Positions 1 to 5,660 of a DNA stretch of 5,660 nt are shown here, in pieces. The notes under the pieces were generated by a model that was given only the letters and a program-made list of their open reading frames with translations, was not told the origin of the DNA and ran no database searches. The translations under genes and the position numbers were made by a program. The first letter of the stretch is position 1. Each line of letters starts with the position of its first letter. The stretch is from Bacteroidota bacterium (lineage in GTDB: Bacteria > Bacteroidota > Bacteroidia > Bacteroidales > 4484-276). Location of the stretch: contig JABMQA010000619.1 in NCBI GenBank assembly GCA_013203545.1, forward strand, positions 1-5,660. The letters run 5' to 3'.

Positions 1-1908
1 AACAGAAACATATGCATCAACAACTGATAATGTGGCGGTTAGATCATTGGCGCTTTCTGAGCCAACATTTTTAAGTGTGATGATAAAGTCAGCCGTTTCG
101 CCCGGATCGAGCAAACCGTTGTTATTTCCATTGGAATCATCAATAACATAACCATCCATAATGATGTAGGGGCCTGTAATTGAACTCAGGGCCTGCATGG
201 CATCCAGGTCGAAACCGGCATCGTTGCCACTGGCGCTTCCATCGCCATCATCCTGAATTTTAAAATATCTTGCTTCTGATATAGAACAACTCGAAAGGTC
301 GAATTCGCTGGTACCACTACCTGTTCCCATCGAATGCCACGGGCCGTCCATGGATTCGCCGGCATACAATTCAAAACCTTCAGCAGAGGCATCACCTTCA
401 AAAACCATGATGTCAGGGCCGGTGCCATCAAAAACGATGTCCAGCATATCCAGTACAGCCCATCCGTCTTTGCCAAGTGAATAATTCAGGTTATCGGGTT
501 GACCAATCGCATTCCAGGTATAGCCTTCATCAGATGGGTTATTGTCTGCGATCTGAGAACTGATGAAACGCCATACGCTCTGATGTTCCAGCGGATCAAG
601 TTCAATATCTGTAACGGTGACATTATCTGCTGTAACTACAACATTGCTTACCGGTTTATCACCATAACCATTGGCCTTGATAAGAATATCATATGTTCCG
701 GGAACGAGGTATTTGTGAAAATCACCCACTTCAGGATCGGTAAAACATGGCAGATAATTCTCAACAAAAACGCTGGCGGCAACCGGATCGCCGCTTACAG
801 CATCCGAAACCATTCCTTCGATACCATAACCACTATATTCGATCATGGCCAACATCGCGGGAACGTTGTATGTGTAATACGTCTGTATCTGCGATGCAGG
901 CGGTTGTTTGTCATAGGATAATTCCATAGACCAACTTATGGATCCCATGGCACCGTAGTTTGAATCTTTTGTACTTCCGTTGATGGCATACATTCCGGAG
1001 TTACCCTGCCCAAACTCCATATTGGAATAACCTGAAACATCCGAATACATACCTGCCAGGTACAGGATACGGCTCATATCAAGTGGTGTGTTGGCACGGT
1101 AGCTCCACGGACACGAAATATATTCGGTACCACTGTGATAAGTGGTGTGGATAACAAATTGATTGTCGTAAGAGCAAGCTCGCAGTGCTTTGGATTCAAC
1201 CTGTGACCAGGCGCCGGTACTGCTACCCCAGCCATCCCACATATATCCCCAGTCACGGTTCAGGTCGACGCCATTGTTGTTTGTCCGTGACATATTTACG
1301 CGACCATCAGGATTAACCATCAGGTAAAGCCATATTTCACGGTTGTCGATCAGGTCGGTTATATCAGGATTGGTACCATAAGCGATGCAAATTTGACGGG
1401 CAAAACGAATGATATTCTCGGCCCCTCCGATCTCATCACCATGAATACCACCGTCAAACATCACCTCGGCCTCATTCTCATCATCAGCTGAATTGTCACT
1501 GATCTTAAGTGCGGCAAGCTGTCGGCCACCCATGGATGTGCCGAAAATATGCTTGGTACAAATGGATGGAAAATTATCAGCCAGACTATCGGCCAGGTCG
1601 ATAATTTCCTGATAGGTATGATAAGCCTCATCTGTTTCCCAGAAATGCTGATAATGGTCGTTCAGGTTTTCTATCAGGATTTCATAGTCAAAGCCCTGAC
1701 TTGATATTAATTGAAGTTCTTCGGGGGTTACATATAAAATTGCGTAGTTTAGGTAGAAATCTCCATTGAGTTTTAAATTGTAAAGGTTGGTGGCCTGTTT
1801 CTTACTTTCAATGGTAACTTTCACTTCCATTTCGTTGGTTCGCCAGCCTTTAGCAAATGAAGATGTGATAATCATCAATCCGATTACCAGGAGTACTAGT
1901 TTTCTCAT
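1..1908 (-). CDS. Secreted M14 zinc carboxypeptidase, multi-domain (3' end outside window)
   Basis: A 636-codon frame runs without a stop from ATG at 1908-1906 to base 1, so the C-terminus is missing. The family removes C-terminal residues from peptides using one zinc ion. Residues 1-19 are a signal peptide (MRK, hydrophobic core, SFA cleavage site, no lipobox Cys), so export is expected. Residues 20-95 resemble an M14 propeptide. The catalytic domain spans about 96-352. Zinc ligands are H156 and E159 in GGIHGDE and H258 in YHSGTEY. N217-R218 in GVDLNRDW match CPA Asn144-Arg145, Y307 matches Tyr248, and E329 in SMELSYDK is the catalytic Glu. Residues 361-440 form a carboxypeptidase regulatory-like beta domain. 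Residues 445-576 are a beta-rich module with GPDIMVFEG and an acidic loop (DDGDG to GFDLDAM). From 577 a CARDB-like repeat starts, with acidic loop 590-604 ending LDPGE. A type IX sorting domain may follow, but it cannot be seen. The start has an A-rich upstream region and no Shine-Dalgarno, usual for Bacteroidota. The active site looks intact. The exact substrate is unknown. Confidence 0.94.
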   Translation of the reverse strand, partial: MRKLVLLVIGLMIITSSFAKGWRTNEMEVKVTIESKKQATNLYNLKLNGDFYLNYAILYVTPEELQLISSQGFDYEILIENLNDHYQHFWETDEAYHTYQEIIDLADSLADNFPSICTKHIFGTSMGGRQLAALKISDNSADDENEAEVMFDGGIHGDEIGGAENIIRFARQICIAYGTNPDITDLIDNREIWLYLMVNPDGRVNMSRTNNNGVDLNRDWGYMWDGWGSSTGAWSQVESKALRACSYDNQFVIHTTYHSGTEYISCPWSYRANTPLDMSRILYLAGMYSDVSGYSNMEFGQGNSGMYAINGSTKDSNYGAMGSISWSMELSYDKQPPASQIQTYYTYNVPAMLAMIEYSGYGIEGMVSDAVSGDPVAASVFVENYLPCFTDPEVGDFHKYLVPGTYDILIKANGYGDKPVSNVVVTADNVTVTDIELDPLEHQSVWRFISSQIADNNPSDEGYTWNAIGQPDNLNYSLGKDGWAVLDMLDIVFDGTGPDIMVFEGDASAEGFELYAGESMDGPWHSMGTGSGTSEFDLSSCSISEARYFKIQDDGDGSASGNDAGFDLDAMQALSSITGPYIIMDGYVIDDSNGNNNGLLDPGETADFIITLKNVGSESANDLTATLSVVDAYVSV

Positions 1909-2005
1909 TTTGGCAGTTTTTAAGTTAGTATTAGTAAAACGTTATAGTTAACGATTATGATTGTAGTATATTTAAGATCGAATTTTTTATTAAAAAAAAT
2001 TGTTT

Positions 2006-2038
2006 CAAAATGTATTCATTAAAAATAATTCGCTAAAG
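2006..2038 (-). promoter_or_regulatory. Possible Bacteroidota-type promoter of the carboxypeptidase gene
   Basis: On the minus strand, TACATTTTG (2014-2006) resembles the Bacteroidota -7 element TAnnTTTG, but with three bases instead of two between TA and TTTG. About 19 bases upstream, CTTTAG (2038-2033) has TTTA where the -33 element would have TTTG. This is the best match in the gap and sits in its AT-rich part. It would give a leader of roughly 90 bases before the ATG at 1908. Both elements are imperfect, and AT-rich sequence gives such matches by chance, so this is tentative. Confidence 0.22.
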
Positions 2039-2176
2039 TATATCTTTTTGAATAATTGTAAAGTGAAAAGTTTATAATTACCTTTTCTATTTAGGATTTT
2101 CGCTTTGTAAAAGAGAGGTTTGGAATAAATTCTACACGATTGGAATTATTGTTTTACCTGATCAAATATCTAATTT

Positions 2177-2195
2177 CTGAATGGAAGGTATTCAG
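2177..2195. repeat. Short inverted repeat after the sensor kinase gene
   Basis: CTGAAT and ATTCAG form a perfect 6-base-pair stem around a 7-base loop, about 70 bases downstream of the kinase stop codon on the minus strand. It is not GC-rich and the minus-strand continuation (AAATTAGATATTTGA) is not a T-run, so it is a poor intrinsic terminator. It could be an RNA 3'-end hairpin or chance. Confidence 0.3.
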
Positions 2196-2264
2196 GGCTG
2201 GTTTGTGCAAATTCGATGGGGATTAATGTGAGTTTGGTTGATAAATACAGATTTTATTGGTTCG

Positions 2265-5200
2265 TCATACCTGCCTTTTCATAATGTTTTGGGATATTTT
2301 ATAATACAGGTCATTTGGCTTGAATGGCTTTGCAATGAAATCGTTCATACCTGATTCGAATACTTTGTCTTTTTCATGGATCAGGGAAGCTGCGGTAAGG
2401 GCAATGATAGGAATTTCTTTATCGTGTTTGCGAATTTCCCTGGTGGCATCAAAACCATCCACTTCAGGCAAATGCAGGTCCATAAGGATCAGGTGATATT
2501 TTCCGGGACTGAACATCTTAATGGCTTCAAGCCCATCTTCCGCAACATCAACTTCAAGTTCCCACTTCTCAAGAATCTGTTTTGCGATTTTAATATTGAT
2601 TTTATTGTCCTCAACCAGCAGGATTTTAAATCCTCCCAAACTGGGCATGGCATCCCTATCGGAGTTAAAAACCCTCTGATTGCGATAGGGATTGCCAATC
2701 TGAAACATAATTCGGAATGAAAACTCCGAGCCAACTCCGGGTTTACTTTGTACCTGAATACGGCTTCCCATCATTTCAAGCAACTTTTTTGTAATTGCCA
2801 AACCCAGTCCGGTACCACCATATTTACGGTTGGCCTTTGAGTTGCCCTGGTTAAACGAATCAAAAATATACTCCAGTTTCTGTGAAGATATGCCGATTCC
2901 GGTGTCCTTGACTTTGAAATTAATTTCAATTTCATTTCCGGGCACAACCCGCTTGGTTACGAACAAGGTGATCTCACCATGCTCAGTAAATTTTACAGCA
3001 TTTGCCATCAGGTTGGTTAATACCTGCGATACTCTCGTAGGGTCTCCAATGAGCCCGTCAGGGATGGTGTCGTCATAGTGAACGAATATATTAACCCCTT
3101 TGTCGATGGCAACGGGTTCGAATCCCGACTTGAGATTCGTAACAATTTCCCTGAGATCAAATTCCACATTTTCCAGTTCAACCTTCCCGGAATCAATTTT
3201 ATTGAAATCAAGTATATCATTGATCAGCGACAATAAATTTTCGGCTGAAAACATCAGTGTACTAATCCGATCGAGTTGATCAGGCCTTGGATTTTCCATT
3301 TGAAGTATATTGATCATACCAATTACAGCATTCATCGGAGTCCTGATCTCGTGCGACATATTCGACAGAAATTCGGCCTTGGCAAGTGAAGACCTCTCTG
3401 CCTCATTTTTAGCAACTAAAAGTTGTTTGTTTTTTGCTTCGATCTCTTTGGTTTTACGTTCAAGCTCACCCGTTCTTTCCCTCACCAGTTTATTCAACTT
3501 CTGCTTGTCCCTTTTGAGCCGCCTGCTTTGCCAGCGCACAATTATGTAAAATAATATTAAAAACGCAATCCCAAAAACTGTCCAGGTAAGCCACGACTGG
3601 TACCAAATTTTATAAATCCTGAAAGAATAGGTATAGGGCTCACTCCATAAATAATTTCCCAGTTGCTTTGCCTGAATAACCAGTTCATATTCCCCCTCCT
3701 TAAAATCAGAAAAAGACACTTTGCTTTTGCCTGAAAGATATTTCCACTCATTTTCTTTTCCAGGCATTTTAATTCTGTAGATAATGCTTTCAGTGGGATA
3801 TTCAGGACTAATAAATGTGAAATCAAGGTAAGAGAGATTATTGAACCGTTGGGAGGACTGATCGGTGACAAGCTGGCCCTTATCCATAATAGAAATAATA
3901 CGTGGTGTTGCCGTTTCGGAAGGTGCTGCATTACTTTTGGTAAACGCAATGCCCTCGATTGTTCCAGCCCAAATCCTGCCTTTTGAGTCGCTGATTAATC
4001 CCCGTTCCAAAATGGTCTTGGATGGAAGCCCTTCGGATTGATCAAAATTAATGATGTTCCCATTATCCACTTTTGTTATACCCAAGTTGGTTGCAATCCA
4101 CAATATGCCCTTGATATCTAAGGCTATTGCTTTAATGTTTGCGTCCGTAAGATTATCCAGGTCAACCCTGATAACTTCATTGCCCCTTACCCTCAAAAGG
4201 CCATGATCACTTGCCAGCCATAACAGGCCATTGTTATCAAAAGCCAGATCGTTTATACGAATCATATTGCCGTTGTCCATGGGCAAAGGCTTACTCAGGT
4301 TAACAAAGTTATTTTCTTCTGGATTATAGTAATACAAATAACTTTCGCTGGAGTTTGAGCCTAAAAACACATAGGTATAAGGCGAGTTTCTAATGAAATT
4401 AATCCTTGAATGTAAGCCATTGCCAAGTCCGTATCTGGTAACCTGATTGCGGGGGTCAATCTTTATTACCCCATCCATATACTCCTGGCAGGCCCAAATA
4501 TTCCCTTTCTCGTCCAACGACAGATCGTATATTGCCGAACCGTATGCACTCAAATTAATAGACTGCAAAACAATACCTTTGGAGATTTTTCTAAGCATAC
4601 CAACTTCATCCGAAACCCAAAGGTGACCATCAACAGGCAATATTTGGAGAAGCGAACTATTCGGGATTGGGGAGGTGTAGAATACACGCCAGGAAAGGTC
4701 TTCCTCATCTATTTCAAAGATCTTCTTTCCATCGGTAAAGTAAATCTTCTTACCTGCCGCATCGTACGCAATGGCCTTGACATTTCCATTTGTCAGTTTT
4801 TTAAAGGCTGAACTGAATAATGGAATCTGCATAATTGCCAACCCATTATCGGATGCAACAAAAATACTATTCTTGTATTCAATAATTTGCTGAATGGCCC
4901 CTTTTAAATTTATCTGTTCAATTTTGGAAATAGTATAGATATTGTTTACAGTGTTGATTTCGTAAAGCCCTTTGGAGTTTGTACCAAACATGATGGTGCT
5001 GTCGGATCTAAAGAAAAATGACGAGGCGTCCAGGTTTCTGTCGATGGTTCTGTAATTCTGCATTTTCCCAAAATTATCAATCCTAAATTCACCAAGCTCA
5101 TGATTTGCCCCTATTAAAAATTTTCCCATACCTATGGACAGGCAAGCTGTTACATTTTCAAGCTTATACTGTACCGGAATCTTTTCGAAGGTATCGTCAA

Positions 5201-5660
5201 AGGGCCGGTGAAAATAAAAACTACCGTATCTGGAAACGGCAATCAGGCGTTTGTACTGGTCTTCGAAAAAAGTAAATGGTCCCTGGTAATTTCCGAAATC
5301 AAACGGCATCCCAACATAATAGATCCTCAGTTTATTTCCATGGTAACGATAGATCGCATTGTTATCAGAAAGCCAGAGCCCCCCCTTTGTATCTTCGTAA
5401 AGTTCCTTTGGAAACCACAACAGACTGTCGGTTCTAACTCCGGATCCCCCTTTAATGAGGTTTACTATTACTTCATTTGCATGGTAGTTAACTTTGTAAA
5501 AGCCCAAATCAGTAGTAAAAAACAAACCGCCGTTCCGCTTACATAGAACCGACGTCACCGACTGAGATTCAAAGGATTTGGTGTAATCAACAAAATCGTT
5601 TCCATTGTACCTGAAAAGGCCCCCACTTGTACCGATCCAAAGAAAGCCCAACGAATCGAT
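2265..5660 (-). CDS. Hybrid sensor histidine kinase, Reg_prop/Y_Y_Y type, with C-terminal receiver (5' end outside window)
   Basis: The frame is open from the right edge to TGA at 2267-2265, giving 1131 visible residues, numbered here from the first codon (5660-5658). Homology begins at once with IDSLGFLWIGTSGG, normally the first propeller repeat. The true start and signal peptide therefore lie outside, and the in-frame TTG at 5651 is not the start. About 13 Reg_prop-like repeats fill residues 1-573. Clear ones have D-x-x-G-x-(L/I)-W, for example near 92, 384, 475, 515 and 559. A Y_Y_Y domain (585-686) links to one transmembrane helix (690-709) and a coiled coil (710-760). HisKA has H770 in MSHEIRTP. 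HATPase has N887 (MANAVKFTE), D919 (DTGIG) and GGTGLGLA at 948-955. The receiver (about 1011-1128) has E1017, D1018, phospho-acceptor D1061, T1089 and K1111. All catalytic and phospho-acceptor residues are present. By family knowledge the propeller senses a periplasmic ligand and the kinase phosphorylates its own receiver. The protein stops just after the receiver, without the AraC-type DNA-binding domain typical of Bacteroides hybrid systems. The ligand is unknown. Confidence 0.97.
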   Translation of the reverse strand: MDSLGFLWIGTSGGLFRYNGNDFVDYTKSFESQSVTSVLCKRNGGLFFTTDLGFYKVNYHANEVIVNLIKGGSGVRTDSLLWFPKELYEDTKGGLWLSDNNAIYRYHGNKLRIYYVGMPFDFGNYQGPFTFFEDQYKRLIAVSRYGSFYFHRPFDDTFEKIPVQYKLENVTACLSIGMGKFLIGANHELGEFRIDNFGKMQNYRTIDRNLDASSFFFRSDSTIMFGTNSKGLYEINTVNNIYTISKIEQINLKGAIQQIIEYKNSIFVASDNGLAIMQIPLFSSAFKKLTNGNVKAIAYDAAGKKIYFTDGKKIFEIDEEDLSWRVFYTSPIPNSSLLQILPVDGHLWVSDEVGMLRKISKGIVLQSINLSAYGSAIYDLSLDEKGNIWACQEYMDGVIKIDPRNQVTRYGLGNGLHSRINFIRNSPYTYVFLGSNSSESYLYYYNPEENNFVNLSKPLPMDNGNMIRINDLAFDNNGLLWLASDHGLLRVRGNEVIRVDLDNLTDANIKAIALDIKGILWIATNLGITKVDNGNIINFDQSEGLPSKTILERGLISDSKGRIWAGTIEGIAFTKSNAAPSETATPRIISIMDKGQLVTDQSSQRFNNLSYLDFTFISPEYPTESIIYRIKMPGKENEWKYLSGKSKVSFSDFKEGEYELVIQAKQLGNYLWSEPYTYSFRIYKIWYQSWLTWTVFGIAFLILFYIIVRWQSRRLKRDKQKLNKLVRERTGELERKTKEIEAKNKQLLVAKNEAERSSLAKAEFLSNMSHEIRTPMNAVIGMINILQMENPRPDQLDRISTLMFSAENLLSLINDILDFNKIDSGKVELENVEFDLREIVTNLKSGFEPVAIDKGVNIFVHYDDTIPDGLIGDPTRVSQVLTNLMANAVKFTEHGEITLFVTKRVVPGNEIEINFKVKDTGIGISSQKLEYIFDSFNQGNSKANRKYGGTGLGLAITKKLLEMMGSRIQVQSKPGVGSEFSFRIMFQIGNPYRNQRVFNSDRDAMPSLGGFKILLVEDNKINIKIAKQILEKWELEVDVAEDGLEAIKMFSPGKYHLILMDLHLPEVDGFDATREIRKHDKEIPIIALTAASLIHEKDKVFESGMNDFIAKPFKPNDLYYKISQNIMKRQV

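Larger units (their letters stand above)
1909..2264. other. Intergenic region, AT-rich, no credible gene
   Basis: This 356-base gap lies between the stop of the sensor kinase and the start of the carboxypeptidase, both read on the minus strand. The half next to the carboxypeptidase is extremely AT-rich: 1921-2100 has 33 G/C in 180 bases. The half next to the kinase is closer to the coding regions. All frames are broken by stops and no protein family is recognisable. In particular there is no remnant of an AraC-type helix-turn-helix domain after the kinase stop. Two weak inverted repeats are present: GAAAAG/CTTTTC at 2065-2070 and 2082-2087, and one listed separately at 2177-2195. Neither is followed by a T-run suitable for a good intrinsic terminator. 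The likely contents are the kinase 3' UTR and the promoter and leader of the carboxypeptidase gene. Confidence 0.8.

Noticed and set aside
499..921. A 140-codon open frame on the plus strand.
   Set aside because: It lies antisense to the M14 gene, whose frame here encodes the regulatory-like domain and the catalytic Glu region. Its own product has no recognisable motif.
1981..2000. A/T runs that could be a terminator tail.
   Set aside because: No GC-rich stem precedes the run on either strand, and the minus-strand position is in the leader of the carboxypeptidase, where termination would block expression.
2181..2231. Small plus-strand ORF of 16 codons (MEGIQGWFVQ...) in the intergenic gap.
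   Set aside because: It is very short, has no ribosome binding site, and begins inside an inverted repeat. Chance is the simplest explanation.
3113..3127. CGGGTTCGAATCCCG looks exactly like a tRNA T-arm (4-bp stem, TTCGAAT loop) and could suggest a tRNA or an attachment site.
   Set aside because: No matching acceptor stem, D-arm or anticodon arm is found at the right distances on either side. On the minus strand the bases encode conserved kinase sequence (KSGFEPVA) between HisKA and HATPase.
3557..3949. 130-codon minus-strand frame overlapping the kinase.
   Set aside because: It is an alternative frame of the Y_Y_Y/propeller coding region, and its translation resembles no protein family.
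5649..5651. In-frame TTG as a possible start of the sensor kinase.
   Set aside because: The three codons before it (I-D-S) belong to the same propeller repeat, the frame stays open to the window edge, and no signal peptide follows it. The real start is outside the window.

Overview
The window reads as a piece of a Bacteroidota chromosome, probably a Bacteroidales/Marinilabiliales-type or related free-living member. This rests on protein architecture: a periplasmic Reg_prop propeller plus Y_Y_Y hybrid histidine kinase, and a secreted multi-domain M14 carboxypeptidase of the kind usually exported by type IX secretion. It also rests on an AT-rich gene start without a Shine-Dalgarno sequence. I cannot assign genus or species.

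Layout: two protein genes, both on the minus strand and both cut by the window edges. The upstream gene (5660 to 2265) encodes a membrane hybrid sensor kinase that lacks only its N-terminus. Its order is about thirteen propeller repeats, a Y_Y_Y domain, one transmembrane helix, a coiled coil, HisKA, HATPase and a C-terminal receiver. After a 356-base intergenic stretch, the downstream gene (1908 to 1) encodes a secreted zinc carboxypeptidase. Its order is signal peptide, propeptide-like region, M14 catalytic domain, carboxypeptidase regulatory-like domain, a beta-rich acidic-loop module and the beginning of a CARDB-like repeat. The reading frame is still open at base 1, so its C-terminus lies outside.

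The gap between the genes is very AT-rich on the carboxypeptidase side (33 G/C in 180 bases at 1921-2100). It holds no credible gene or strong terminator, and probably carries the carboxypeptidase promoter.

Functional reading (inference): the kinase senses a ligand in the periplasm and relays phosphate through its receiver to a partner outside the window. It has no AraC-type DNA-binding domain, unlike the well-known Bacteroides hybrid two-component systems. The carboxypeptidase would trim peptides outside the cell. The two genes are neighbours in the same orientation, but nothing in the sequence proves a regulatory link. I found no CRISPR array, RNA gene, insertion sequence or clearly new system. 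The more interesting points are a lysine at the probable substrate-specificity position of the carboxypeptidase, its shortened Arg-127 loop, an unassigned beta module, and the missing output domain of the sensor.
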